64,000 bases of DNA from Albugo candida. Lineage: Eukaryota; Oomycota; Peronosporomycetes; Albuginales. Both the position numbers and the translations under genes were made by a program. Positions 12,283 to 23,069 of this stretch are shown piece after piece (position 1 is the stretch's first letter; each line of letters starts with the position of its first letter). The stretch is taken from the NCBI GenBank assembly GCA_040437565.1, contig JBDOQK010000049.1:62001-126000 (forward strand). The letters are read 5' to 3'. The notes under the pieces are model-generated. The model was not told where the DNA came from and ran no database searches. It saw only the letters and a list, made by a program, of their open reading frames with translations.

Positions 12283-13463
12283 ATGATTGGATCAGATGAC
12301 ACCCAAGTGCGAAATCTGAAAGTAGCATTGGAGGAGACATTCCCTCCCGTAAAGCTATCCTTTGCGTATGGATCCGCCGTTTTCCAACAGCATACGTCAA
12401 ATTCGAGCGGTGCAATTATGGATTTTATATTTGCAGTCGACGATCCCATCAAATGGCATGAGGAGAACCTGACACGAAATCGAGCTCACTATTCATTTTT
12501 CAAGTATTTTGGTGCTGAGGCAATCGTAAATTTACAAGTAAGAGTATGAGGAATTCCACGACAAATATTACAACTCGATACTTTGCTCGTGGAAACGTAG
12601 CACAACTACGGTGCTAAAGTGTATTACAACACATTGGTTTGTGTATTATGATCGCTAGTGGCCTCACCTCATTCACAGTGCGTGGCGTAGGTCGACTTGA
12701 AGGTCCGAGCTGGAAACAGAGTTATGAAGTACGGTGTCATCAGTTGTGACGATTTGTGCGATGATCTTCGAAATTGGACCTGTCTCTACCTGAGCGGCCG
12801 TCTACACAAACCAGTGAGGATACTCCATAACAATGACGAGCAAATTGTTGTTGCAAGCCGCCAAAACTTGTCGCATGCTGTGCATTACGCGCTGCTCAAT
12901 CTACCCGAGAAATTCACCCGAGAAGAATTATTTGAGGTGCACTTGTGATTTAATATTTGCTGTGAAGGTCTGAGGCTTTTCTATTGTATAGAAAATCGCA
13001 AGTATATCGTATGCTGGCGACTTTCGAATGACATTTGGGGAAAATCCCAAAAAGGTTCGCAATATTGTGGCTGGCAATTTTCAGGCTTTCTGTAGGCTGT
13101 ATGAGAACACAATTCAGGTGAGTCATATTGCGTAGGAGGAAAATGTCCATGCCTCACGCTTTTGCTGCGTAGCGGTGCAATTTCATGAAAAGCTCCATGC
13201 ACGATCCAGCGGTCTTTGTAGCTGCCACTGGAGATAGCTCGCGACTAGAACTGATTCGTAGGATGCCATCCAACGTTAGAGAGAAGCTTGCACGCTACTC
13301 GAATGGTTCTGATCAAGAGTGCTTACGAAAAGTAGTTCGAGATGTTGTGCGTCGAACGAGTCGATCACAGAGCATCAAAGGCATTTTCACTGCAGGTGGA
13401 ATCAAATCAGTGCAATATGTACTCCAAAAGATCAATCGAGCGTACTTTAGCCGGTCAGGATGA
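12283..13463 (+). CDS. TAM41: TAM41, mitochondrial CDP-diacylglycerol synthase (five exons)
   Basis: Exons 12283-12537, 12601-12636, 12691-12936, 12992-13117 and 13173-13463; introns of 54-63 nt. The 317-residue product matches the Tam41/MMP37 family, which makes CDP-diacylglycerol for cardiolipin in the inner mitochondrial membrane. Seen: FPPVKLSFAYGSAVF, MDFIFAVDDP with the acidic nucleotidyltransferase pair, HNYGAKVYYNTL, VMKYGVIS, LSGRLHKPV, ISYAGDFRM and the C-terminal KGIFTAGG. The 36-nt second exon is needed to restore the family alignment; its donor is GTTTGT, a weaker form. The start is uncertain: ATG 12283 gives no presequence, while an ATG-led, Arg-rich frame just upstream (near 12160) could be a presequence exon that I could not join. 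Confidence 0.88.
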
Positions 13464-14132
13464 ATGACTGCATCGCCAATTTCGGCCTTGGACGGAAATC
13501 CACAATTCGTTGGTTTTGTTACATTCACACGGCCACTGACTTGGTGACGACCCGTAGATGATGACGTTCTGTCAGGTCCTCGCGATTTGATACGACGTTG
13601 AAGCCACAAGAATGTTTATACAAGTCACACTATTCTCAGCTTCATAACTCGTTGTGCTTTGCGCGAAGACAGTAAAGCGATCAAAAGACTTGCATCATGG
13701 CGAGATAGCAGAGGTTAGAGCGATAAACATGCGAATTGATTGACGTCTGGATGCATTGCGGTAGCAGGCAACCGGAAGCTATTGAGCAAAGCCTGCGGGT
13801 ATGTAGGCTGCCTTCCTCAACGCTGCAAGTGTGTGAACATGCTAACTACCTTACTGGACGAAGCGTTGGCACGATTGGAAAGACATTCAAAATGAACTGA
13901 AGAGACGTGTGGGATGACCGCTCAGGAGTCTTCCACAACCATAGCGCCAGGGTTTTGTTTCCAGCAAGACTTTTCTATATAGGTCGACTGAGAAGGTAGC
14001 AGCAGAGACAGCTGTCTTCTTTAAGGTGCCATGAGCATCTGACTCGTCCAGTTTGGATAACAGGAACGTGTGTGGGGTCACACTTGAATGATGAGAAGAG
14101 ATCGAATGCGTGCACTTGGATTTACCAATTGA
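13464..14132. other. intergenic; edge of the repeat array
   Basis: No gene seen. From about 14000 the text resembles spacers further right: an agagacagctgtcttcttt block near 14008 recurs in changed form near 18760 and 24035. So the array of repeated spacers starts here, just before the first secreted-protein gene. Confidence 0.5.
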
Positions 14133-14900
14133 CTACTTTACAACGTCTACAGATTTCGAGCATTCGAATTTGCCAGCAGCGCCTAACGTTCGATTTTGCT
14201 CACTGTCATCATCGGCCGTGTCTTTGTGCTTATGGACAGCTGATAGCAAAGGAACACTTTTAGTCGTATTCTCGCCATCCGTCCCGCCATTTGCAGATCG
14301 TAAAAATCGCTTTGGAGACTTTACTTCACCGTCTTTCATGGTGCCAAATGAAGTACCTTCCTGTCTCAAGTCAATCGACTCTGATTTATCGGATAGTGTA
14401 GATTTTTTCTTGTGCAGTGAAGATTCCTGTTTGCCTTCATTGACACCTCCCGACTGTGTCGATATGTAATCTTCCGGATCATCATAACCTTCATGCATTT
14501 CCTCCGTAATTGTACCGAGTCGTTTGGCTTTCTCAGCTTTTTCTTTCAAACATTTAGCGAGTCTTTTAATCAGAATTTTTTTCTTCTTCAATGCTTCAAG
14601 CTGTTCTTTCCTCTCGGATTCAGCGACTCGCTCCTCCTTCAATGCTTTAAGCTCTTCTTTCCTCTCGGGATCAGCGATTAGCGCCTTCATTCTCATCTTT
14701 AATTTTTTCAGACTTTCACGATACCGTGGCGGAATCTCGAGGCTGGATGACTGGGAAGACTCGCCATCATCCACTAAATCACGCGTATCGTGCGCAACGA
14801 TTTGGTTTGGCGTCCCCCGTTGGACCTTGAAAGTTGTGAGTGTCAAAACTAATAGAATTATGTGCTTGTTTGACACAGCCTTCTTCATTGGAACTAGCAT
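14133..14900 (-). CDS. secreted-protein array member 1 (candidate effector)
   Basis: ATG 14900, 255 residues, no intron. The start MLVPMKKAVSNKHIILLVLT is a basic n-region plus hydrophobic core, a probable signal peptide with cleavage near residue 36 (QIVAH). Directly after comes HDTRDLVDD, the family motif. The middle is a highly charged predicted coiled coil (residues about 60-130). It contains a tandem 17-residue unit, ADPERKEELKALKEERV then AESERKEQLEALKKKKI, not seen in the other members. The C-terminal part shares LSAVHKHKDTA and DSEQN with members 2 and 3. There is no enzyme motif and few cysteines. No canonical RXLR or CHXC motif is seen. A role in host interaction is inferred from secretion, family expansion and divergence only. 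Confidence 0.7.
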   Translation of the reverse strand: MLVPMKKAVSNKHIILLVLTLTTFKVQRGTPNQIVAHDTRDLVDDGESSQSSSLEIPPRYRESLKKLKMRMKALIADPERKEELKALKEERVAESERKEQLEALKKKKILIKRLAKCLKEKAEKAKRLGTITEEMHEGYDDPEDYISTQSGGVNEGKQESSLHKKKSTLSDKSESIDLRQEGTSFGTMKDGEVKSPKRFLRSANGGTDGENTTKSVPLLSAVHKHKDTADDDSEQNRTLGAAGKFECSKSVDVVK

Positions 14901-14920
14901 TGTTGTGAGATCTTTAGCTC

Positions 14921-14934
14921 TAATTGTATAATGG
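14921..14934 (-). promoter_or_regulatory. initiator-like box of member 1
   Basis: On the minus strand the bases read ccattatacaatta, 21 nt before the ATG. The CATT..NCA pattern fits the oomycete initiator consensus (TCATTYYNCAWT), although the two Y positions hold A and T. The same box sits before members 2 to 5. Confidence 0.5.
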
Positions 14935-15119
14935 AAGCATGGGAAAATCTAGTACGGGTTTGGCACGTTGGATCAGCAACCCCCATAGTGGGACAAGAAT
15001 GATACCTGTAAACAATGCGCTTGGGTTGCACATCTTTCGAATGTGTACGGCTAGTCTCATGTCTTTATCGTATTCAATAAATGGATCTTATCAGCACGTA
15101 AGTAGATAGAGTGGTACTT

Positions 15120-15310
15120 TGATGCAGCGACAGACCCTATTTACAGCATACGGAGCAGCACGTGCCGACAATTTTCAATGATTACGCATATCACTCGGAG
15201 CATTAATTGATATTCATAATAATGACGTCATAAAAAGTATCGAGTATAAATGTGCAGATGCCACGTTATAAGTGCAGCTGCGAGTTAAAGCAGCTGATCC
15301 GACGAAATAG
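15120..15310. repeat. spacer module M1 (single palindrome)
   Basis: Starts in a cagaccctatttacagcata block and holds a perfect TGACGTCA palindrome at 15223, then an agatgccacg block and an agctgatccgacgaaat block. It closely matches M4 (near 20.6 kb). TGACGTCA is the classic ATF/CREB-type bZIP target, but use as a binding site here is only a guess. Confidence 0.7.
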
Positions 15311-16599
15311 TAGCGATGACGTGGGTACATATTGTGGTGAGATAAACGGAGCATCATATCGGACACCAGCGGTACCATCTGAATATGTTGTTAGAAATTG
15401 ATTGCGATCTGAGTTATCAATGTGAGCTTTGTGTCAGGAAATCGCAATAGCTACAAAGTGTCCGATTGCATCAAATTAGGAGATAACTAATTGAATACAA
15501 TTAATGCTATACTCTACACACATTCAACTCGTCCTACTCGAACGGATGGGGTGAAGACTAATAAACGAAGATGCATCGATGCGATGCTCTGGTGGTTTAC
15601 ACATTGATCTTCCGTGAGCCTTTGATGATGCAATAGATGTTATGTAAGCTGTATGATCCATTCTGGAATCAGATGAGCATGTCGTTCCGAATGGGCTTAG
15701 CGAATTTAATGTTCCTGAAAGCGGGAGAGCCGGCAAAAATCACGCCTCTCTCATCGATATATTTACATGATTGCTCATCGTGATCATGCCTCGGGTGATG
15801 AATTTGCGATTGTAATGGGACGAACATGTTCAAATGCTCGATATCCAAGATGAGACGACACGATAGAAAAGGAACTTTCAATGGATCGAGAGACCTCGCG
15901 ATGGCCAAATTAAGTCTAGGGACTATATCTCAACCGAAAGAGCTGACATCATTTATGCTTTATGATTGACGATGACAAAACGATCATCGTTCATAGAATG
16001 CTGGCTCGCAGGAAGATATAATCAATATTTAGCCAGGAAGCACTATGAGACACCAATTGACATTTCCGAATGAAATTTGCTTTCAATTTTACTTATCTTT
16101 GCAAATTCCTGAGTGCAGTAGCACATAGGGCTTTCGAACGCTATTACACATAATCTAATTGTCTCTTTAGACTCATTAGGAGAGTAAAGATGGAAACAAA
16201 TGCTGTATCATACGACGTATGTAAATAAACAAACACTCATGCGTTAGTCAAATAGTTAGGGTATTCACGTATTGTGAATGAAAAACCGTCAACAGAGCTT
16301 CAAGCGGATAATCGCAAGAATGTCGTAATAGAACAGCATTCGACGGTGTAGGGTACGGCAGAAAGATAGGAAGACATTGAGAATGTATGCCCAAAGTATT
16401 ATCACATATTTCAGGCGTCCAATATGGTAACCGTAATGTCATTCTCTACGTGGGATCAGACTCAAAGACGAGAAAGATCGATTAGTATACAATTCAGTCG
16501 AATACGTGTATTATCAGCTTGTAGCCCAGCCAATTCAATCAAGAAGGATGCATTTGAATGCACTTAGCTTTGCTAATCGACTACTCAGCTTTGCAACGT
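15311..16599. other. array spacer, no gene seen
   Basis: Diverged spacer. The part near 16000-16200 (gctggctcgcaggaagatat, then a block ending in tctttagactcattaggaga) recurs near 21480-21690, about 5.5 kb to the right, so it belongs to the higher-order duplication. Small open frames here are not shared between copies. Confidence 0.6.
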
Positions 16600-17418
16600 C
16601 TACCGGAAACGAGCATTTGAATGTTTCGCCGTAAGCAAATTGATCCCGTCACGATGCTTCATTCCAAGAGACTTGGTGAGTCGCGATCCTGGTAGTATGT
16701 CTTCATATCGACCACTTTTCGATCTGGCAAGTTTCGGTTGATTTTGCTCACTTTCATTGTTGACCGTGTCTTTGTGCTTTCGGACAGATGATAGTGAAGA
16801 TGAAGTTTCCGTCATATCTTCATCGTCCGTCTCACCATAAAAAGATTGCGATTTTCGTTTCGGAGACTCCATTTCCTCATCTTCTCCGACGGACAACCCA
16901 TCAAACGAAGGATAGTTTTGTCTCAAGTTTACGGACTCAGCTTTCAAAGAGCTGCTTGGAGATTTCATTGAACCGGAAGGTGAGAGTGTTTTTTTGTCTG
17001 GTGAATATCCTTCAGTACCTCCATTATAAATTCCTGACCGTGTCGACGTATTATCGCTCGTATCCTCACCGCTATTCTCATGAATTGTATCCAAACGGCC
17101 GTAATCAATAGATTCGTCACTTCCAGCAAGTTCCCTCACTGCCATAGGCTCACTGTGAGCCTCCTTGTCAGCCTCATTGTTAATCTCTTTTTCCTTCAGT
17201 TTATCACCGATGTTTTTGCTTGATTTGCTGGGATGAGATGAACCCCGAACGCTCTTCAAGCTCAGCGACTCTAAGGGTGGAGCTCTACCCATTGAAGTAC
17301 GCACATCGTGTGCAGCGGCCTGAGTTGGCGTCACCCATTGGGAGCTGAAGCTCGTGAGTGTCAAAAGCAATATTAGTATATGTTTGTCTGCCACAGCCTT
17401 CTTCATTAGGACCAACAT
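16600..17418 (-). CDS. secreted-protein array member 2 (candidate effector)
   Basis: ATG 17418, 272 residues, no intron. Signal-peptide-like start MLVLMKKAVADKHILILLLT, then the family motif AHDVRTS and the second shared block LKSVRG....SKSSKNIGDKLKEKE. The body is Ser/Asp/Glu/Lys-rich and predicted disordered, with a TRSG.YNGG segment. The C-terminal block HKDTVNNESEQN, RSKSGRYED, RLTKSLGMKH aligns with member 3. The shared ends with a variable middle suggest divergence by indels and substitutions after duplication. Function unknown. The gene has the same strand and spacing (about 2.5 kb) as member 1. Confidence 0.7.
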   Translation of the reverse strand: MLVLMKKAVADKHILILLLTLTSFSSQWVTPTQAAAHDVRTSMGRAPPLESLSLKSVRGSSHPSKSSKNIGDKLKEKEINNEADKEAHSEPMAVRELAGSDESIDYGRLDTIHENSGEDTSDNTSTRSGIYNGGTEGYSPDKKTLSPSGSMKSPSSSLKAESVNLRQNYPSFDGLSVGEDEEMESPKRKSQSFYGETDDEDMTETSSSLSSVRKHKDTVNNESEQNQPKLARSKSGRYEDILPGSRLTKSLGMKHRDGINLLTAKHSNARFR

Positions 17419-17440
17419 CGCTGTGGAATGTTCAGCTCTG

Positions 17441-17452
17441 AGTGTATAATGA
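17441..17452 (-). promoter_or_regulatory. initiator-like box of member 2
   Basis: Minus-strand tcattatacact, about 23 nt before the ATG, in the same place as in the other members; the TCATT..NCA core is kept. Confidence 0.5.
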
Positions 17453-17794
17453 GATCATACAACCTATAACGCAGTTTCGCACTTTTGAAGAACTAGCTTT
17501 CCATAGTGGGAAAAGAAAGGTGATTGGGTTGGATGTGATATCATCGCTTTCCCTGTACACAGTTCGGTCGGGGTGCAGACTCGCGGGTTGAAAACGCCTT
17601 TCCGACGTATTCGAATACGTCTAAGTCAACAGTGTATTCAATCAACTCGCATTTTGTGCCCAGCGAGGAAGGAAAACCTGTGCAAACTACTACTGTTCAT
17701 ATGTCAATTTGACGTTTCTATCAGTGGGAAGGCTTGACAAGTTGCGGTTAAGAAAATAGAATGCGTGTGATTTAGTAGAAGTATGCTGTCACTT

Positions 17795-18140
17795 TAATGC
17801 AATGACACGCCTTATTCTACAACATACGGAGCATCACGTTCCGACGTTTCTCAATGATTACACATCTCATTATAGCATCAATTAATAATCACAATAGTGA
17901 CGTCATAAACACGTAAACGAGTATGAATATGCATATGTCACGTTACTATACCGAGGAGGACGCTTCGATGTTTATCAATGATTACGCGTTTGTGTCGTAG
18001 CATCATTCAATATTCACAGGTATGACGTCGTAACGACTAAAGGGTAGAATGCACATATATATATCGCATCAATTTATATGACATCAAGTGCAGCTAGGAG
18101 CTAGAGCGTCAGTTGGCAGCTGATCGGGAAGAAATCATTA
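17795..18140. repeat. spacer module M2 (double palindrome)
   Basis: Two tandem diverged copies of a unit of about 125 bp, each with tcaatgattaca.., an attcg-agcat block, TGACGTC and an atgtcacg/agatgccac-like end. The palindromes are TGACGTCA at 17898 and TGACGTCG at 18023, exactly 125 bp apart. It ends in a block resembling agtgcagctacgagc and gttggcagctgat. Confidence 0.72.
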
Positions 18141-19318
18141 GTAATGACATGTGTTAATAAGGTGATGAGCCTGTCGCTCGGATCCCTCCGACAACATTCG
18201 AATGTGTCTAAAAAATTGACTGCGATGCGAATCACCAACGTGATCTATGCGTCAGGAAATCGCGAGTGCTAGCTACAAATTGTCCGATTACATAGAAAAG
18301 ATAGGAAGAAGTTTGGTTAATTCATTCAGATTTGATCCCTAGTAATCCTGTACACAATCAGCTCGTCCTACTGGAACGGATGAGACGAACAATAGTAGAC
18401 AAACATGCACTGATACGACCTTTTGTGGTTTAATACATTTATTCTACATGTATCTCTAATAATGCAATATGTACCATGTACGCTGTAACGCGATCCATTC
18501 TGCAATCAAACTAGCATTTCATTTCGATTGGGCTTAGCGCTTTATATGCTTAGATACCTACCGAGTACGGGAAAGAGCACGCATCCATCATTGCTATATA
18601 TATAGCTAATTGCCTATTGAGACGATGCTCGAGCGATGTATCCCATTTCAACTGCATGGAGATGCTATGTGCACGACTGGAGACCTCTCTTCGACCCATT
18701 TAAGTCTGCCACAAACGATTGCCAAGTTTTGAATCCAAGGAGACCCCTTTCGGAACAGAGATAGCTGTCTTCTTCCAAGTGTCATGGTTGATGATGACAG
18801 CGGAACCTATTCATGTTAGGCTGGATGAAGACAATAAAAATCAAGACTTGAACCAGAGAGCACTGTGTGTGCCACGTAAGCATTTTTGAATGAAGAATGA
18901 TCGCCTTTTTATGTATCTTTGCAACTTTTTGACTGTGTTAGCGCAATTGGCTTACAAACACTGTTGCGCATGGTTCAAATGTCTCTATCAATGCAGTCGG
19001 AAATCATGAGAATGCTATATCATATGACCTTTCCGAACGAACGAATTTTGCGCGCTGGTCGAATGGATCCTGTCAAAAATTGTCATGAAAAGTGTGTCTG
19101 CGTATTGTGCGTCAAAACGGCCCATCGCAGAGCTTTTTATGGATATTCGCGTGCATTTTGTACGTGGAAGCGCTCGATACTTTGGGATACGTCATGAAGT
19201 AGAAGGCATTCAAATTGTATGCTCAAAGTATTAGCAACGATCGACGATTCCACACTTGAATATTCACGGGATTGGGTGTCAAACAAATATATTATTAGCT
19301 CATAGCGTAGTCGAAATA
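18141..19318. other. array spacer, no gene seen
   Basis: Spacer that recurs in changed form at about 23.4-24.6 kb, 5.3 kb to the right. For example, a block around agctgtcttcttccaagtgt near 18760 matches 24035, and agaatgctatatcatatgac is shared near 19010 and 24290. In the right-hand copy this spacer leads into secreted-protein member 4; here it leads into the N gap 19319-19418, so a gene copy may be missing from the assembly. Confidence 0.6.
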
Positions 19319-19418
19319 NNNNNNNNNNNNNNNNNNNNNNNNNNNNNNNNNNNNNNNNNNNNNNNNNNNNNNNNNNNNNNNNNNNNNNNNNNNNNNNNNN
19401 NNNNNNNNNNNNNNNNNN
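19319..19418. other. assembly gap (100 N) in the place of an array gene
   Basis: Placeholder gap with no repeated flanks. By comparison with 24.6-25.6 kb, the sequence before the gap should be followed by about 1 kb holding a gene like member 4 before module M3 begins; M3 starts directly after the gap. Confidence 0.6.
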
Positions 19419-19745
19419 GCAGTCAGGCCCTATTCCACAGCATACGGAGCAGCAAGTTCCAATGTTTGTCAATGATTAAACATTCCGTTCGGAGCATCAA
19501 TTGATAATCACAATAATGACGTCATAAAGACGTAAACGAGTACGAACATGCAGATGCCACATTACTATACCGAGCAGGACGCTGCCATGTTTATCAATGA
19601 TTACACGTTTGATTCGTAGCATCATTCGTAATTCACAAATATGACGTCGTAACGAGTGGAATGTACAGATGCCACGTCACTTTGTATAATATCAAGTGCA
19701 GCTACGAGCCAGCGGGCCAGTCGGCAGCTGATCTGAAATTAATCA
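19419..19745. repeat. spacer module M3 (double palindrome)
   Basis: Same build as M2: TGACGTCA at 19517 and TGACGTCG at 19642, 125 bp apart, with the ggccctattccacagcatac start and the ccagtcggcagctgat end. It is closest by eye to M6 (25.6-25.9 kb). No gene lies directly left of it in this assembly. Confidence 0.72.
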
Positions 19746-20544
19746 TCAGTGATGACATGGATAGAATATGTGAAGGAGATTAAGTGAGCATCATATCGGA
19801 ACCCCCGGCAAATATCTGACTATAGTGAAAAGAATTGACTGCGATATTAACGTGAGCTTTGGATGAGGAATTCGGTAGTGCTTCCGAGCGTCCAGTTATA
19901 TAAATAAGTAGGAAGATATTGAATTCATTGACTTTTATTTTACATTGGATTCGTACTCGTTTATTTACACATATTCAGCTCGGTGTACTGGAACATATGA
20001 GATATTGAATAATATACAATCGTGTATTGATACGATACTCTGGTAGTTCAATGCATTACTCTTCGTCCAGCCACAGTTACTGAGAGCAAACTATCGCTTT
20101 TATAAATAATTTGACCTGCATCAATAACGTGTCATGTAAGCTATAGAGCGGTCCATTCTGCAATCAGATGAGCAATTTTCTAGTAACTGATCTTCTCTCT
20201 TTAATGCTCCGAAGTAGCTTTGCACTATCGCATGCACTACATAATCTATATAGTAGTCTCAGACCTCGAGTATTGATGAGCATGAGAGAAGACTCATGTT
20301 CGGTGATGGTATACGTGATATAGCCGTATTGGTGTCACCCTTGATACTAAATGTTAACGTACGCGGCCCCGGTGCCACACTTCAACCGTGGCTGCTTTAA
20401 TTATCATTGCATTCTCTTCTTGGACCATCCCCTCTTCTTACTTGACTCTGTGCTGACTTGACCGTACAGGTGTGAGAAGAAACGAGCATCATGCGTAGCA
20501 CCGAGTACAAGTATACAACGGGGCATTTTGATGTTTTGTAAGTC
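19746..20544. other. array spacer with deletion junction
   Basis: Matches 25.92-26.60 kb up to about 20445 (for example, blocks around aataatatacaatc and gttcggtgatggt), then jumps to text that matches 28.37-28.52 kb (ttgaccgtacaggt.., cgagcatcatgc). The roughly 1.8 kb lying between these matches on the right, including member 5, is absent here. Confidence 0.65.
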
Positions 20545-20715
20545 CCTATTCCAACCATACGGAGCAGCACGTGGCGATGTATACGCATTTCATTCGGAGT
20601 TTAAAGTAGTATGCTCAATGATGACGTCATAAAGAAGTATCGATTATAAATGTGAAGATGCCACGTCATAAAAGCGGCTGCGAGTTAGAGAGACGGTTGG
20701 CAGCTGATCCGAAGA
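20545..20715. repeat. spacer module M4 (single palindrome)
   Basis: A perfect TGACGTCA at 20623. The text around it, including tgacgtgggtacatattgtg downstream near 20728, repeats M1 almost base for base at an offset of about 5.4 kb. Confidence 0.72.
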
Positions 20716-21967
20716 AATATTAGCGATGACGTGGGTACATATTGTGGTGAGATAAACCGAGCATCATATCGGATACCAGCGGTAACTATCTGAATATGTT
20801 GTAGAAAAGTGTGTGCGATATGAGTCATCCACGCGGGCTTTGCGTTAGGAAATCGCAAGAGCTACAAAGTGTCCGATTGCATAAACTGAGAAGAAGAAGT
20901 ATCACTAGTTGATCCAACTTATTCTACACACATTTAGTCCTATTGGAATGAACATTAATGAACAGACATGCATCGATGCGATGCTCTGGTGGTTTACTCA
21001 TTGATCTTACGTTAATCTCTGATTGTGCAATAAATGTGATGTAAGCTATATGATCCATTATGCAGTCAAATGAGCATTTCGTTCTAGTATCATATGATGA
21101 GAGGTGCCTAGGAACTCAACGTATATGGACGTTTTAACAATCAGCCCAGAATCCAAATACTCTATTTTGCTTTAAAGTGGCTTAGTGATTCAAAGGCTTT
21201 ATACCGACGGAGAATGGGAACAACCACGCCTCCGTCATCGCTATATTTAGTTGATCGTTCCTCGTGATGATGCTCGAGTGATGAATCTGCGATTGCTATG
21301 GCATGAACATTCCGAAATGCCCGATATAGAGGAAGAGATGATCGAGAGAGCTCGCGGATGCCTTATCGTCTGCCACAATCAATTGCCAAGTCTGAATGTT
21401 AAAGGGACTCTATTTCAACCGACAGATCTGTCTCCAATTATTCTTCATGATTGAAGATACCAAGACGTTTATTGTTCTTGAACGCTGGTTAGCAGGAAGA
21501 TATAATTGATATAATAATCGCGAAGCTCTGTGATATATGAAGTGGCATTTGAAATGAAATTTGCTTGCCCTTTTATCTATCTTTGCAAATTTCTCAATGC
21601 AGTAGCACAATTGGCTATCGAACGCTATTACACATAATCTGATTGTCTCTATAGACTCATAGGGAGAGTAAAGTTGACGCGGTTATTCGCGAGAATCTCG
21701 TATTTGAAAATCACTAGACGCTCTAGGACACGTCAGCAAATAGTAGGACATTAAAAGTGTGTGCTCAAAGTGTTATCACATATTTCAGTCGTCCAGTATG
21801 GTAACAGTAATGCCATATCCTACGTGGACTAGGCTCAAAAGACGAGACAGATGGATTGGAATACATCTAAAAATACCTGCGGATTCGCAGGATTATTTAG
21901 CTTATAACCCGAACAACCCATTTGAGAATAAAGGATGCATTTGCACGCACTTGGATCTATCAATCGA
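20716..21967. other. array spacer, no gene seen
   Basis: Counterpart of 15.3-16.6 kb. Shared blocks include cacataatct.attgtctct near 21640 and the tatttcag.cgtcca..atgg block near 21780. Small open frames are not shared by the two copies. Confidence 0.55.
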
Positions 21968-22693
21968 CTACTCAGCTTTGCAACCTCTACAGGAAACAAG
22001 CATTTGAATTTTTGGCATACGCAATTTAGCCCACTTTGGGTACTTTAGTCCAAACGCCTTGGTGAGTCGCGGTTTCGATAGGTCTTCATGTCGACCACCT
22101 TTCGATCTGGTACGTTTCGGTTGAATTTGGTCAATTTCATTGGCCATGTCGTTGTGCTTTTGGACAGCTGATAGTGGAGATGGAGTTTCTGTGGTATCCA
22201 CACCATCCGTCTCACCATTTGAAGATAGTGATGAAGACTCCATTTCCCCATCTTTTTCGTCGTACGGAGCATAGTTATGTCGCAAGGTTGGAGATTCCAG
22301 TGAATCGAATGATGGGAGTGTTTCGTCGTCCAGTGAAGATTTCTGTTTAACTCCATTTACAAACCCTGACCGTGTTGACATATAATCGCGACCGCGCTTA
22401 TAGTCATCGCCTTCCTCACATATACTAGGCAATATAGCTATTTCTTCAACTTTTGGTCTATCGTTTTGCTTTACTTTCGTGAATATATTCTTCAATTTAC
22501 CGAAAGGAAGATATTTTTTCCAAAAGTTCTTGTAGCTGGATGACTTGAAGGACCTATCACCAGTGCCTGGATCACGGGTATCGTCTCCAGCGACTTGAAT
22601 TGGCGTCCCCCATTGGGAGCAGAAGCTCGTGAGTGTCAAAAGCAATATGAATTTACATTTGTTCGAGACAGCCTTCTTCATTAGGACCAACAT
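21968..22693 (-). CDS. secreted-protein array member 3 (candidate effector)
   Basis: ATG 22693, 241 residues, no intron. Signal-peptide-like start MLVLMKKAVSNKCKFILLLT, then DDTRDPGTG in the family-motif position and SFKSSSYKNFWKKYLPF in the second shared block. Its C-terminal block (SAVQKHNDMA, TRSKGGRHEDLS, PRLTKAFGLKY) is the closest match to member 2, as expected if the 16.6-17.4 kb and 22.0-22.7 kb genes are equivalent units of a 5.3-kb duplication. Body rich in Ser, Lys and Glu; a single Cys in the far C-terminus (SCRGCKAE has two). Function unknown. Confidence 0.7.
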   Translation of the reverse strand: MLVLMKKAVSNKCKFILLLTLTSFCSQWGTPIQVAGDDTRDPGTGDRSFKSSSYKNFWKKYLPFGKLKNIFTKVKQNDRPKVEEIAILPSICEEGDDYKRGRDYMSTRSGFVNGVKQKSSLDDETLPSFDSLESPTLRHNYAPYDEKDGEMESSSLSSNGETDGVDTTETPSPLSAVQKHNDMANEIDQIQPKRTRSKGGRHEDLSKPRLTKAFGLKYPKWAKLRMPKIQMLVSCRGCKAE

Positions 22694-22714
22694 TGTTGTG
22701 GAGTGTTCAGCTCT

Positions 22715-22726
22715 GATTGTATAATG
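22715..22726 (-). promoter_or_regulatory. initiator-like box of member 3
   Basis: Minus-strand ccattatacaat starting about 22 nt before the ATG; the same box as in members 1, 4 and 5. Confidence 0.5.
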
Positions 22727-23069
22727 GGACCATGCTGTAAGCTATATCGCAGTTTGGCACGTTCGAGAAACTAGCTTCCCGTAGTGGGACATGATAGGTG
22801 ATTCGGCCGGATGTGGTATCGGCTCTTTCCCCGGTACACAGTTCGGTAGATTTGCGAATTTGCGGGCAAAAACACGCCTTTCCGACGTGTACGAGTACTT
22901 TGAAGTCTAAAGCGTATTCATTCAACTCGCATTTTGTGCGCCCGGGGAAGGAAAGTCTTTGCAAACTTCCATTGTATATGTTAGTGTGCCACATCTATCA
23001 GTCGTAATGACTGGACTTGTTGAGGTTAAGAAAATAGCACGAATTTAGTTCACGTAGACAGAGTGGCAC
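22727..23069. other. conserved 5' flank of member 3
   Basis: This stretch matches 17.46-17.79 kb upstream of member 2 over about 330 bp, with blocks such as aactagctt.cc.tagtggga, cacagttcggt and acgcctttccgacgt. A shorter, more changed version lies upstream of member 5 (28.1-28.3 kb). It sits between the initiator box and the palindrome module, so it is the best place for shared promoter sites. Confidence 0.55.
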
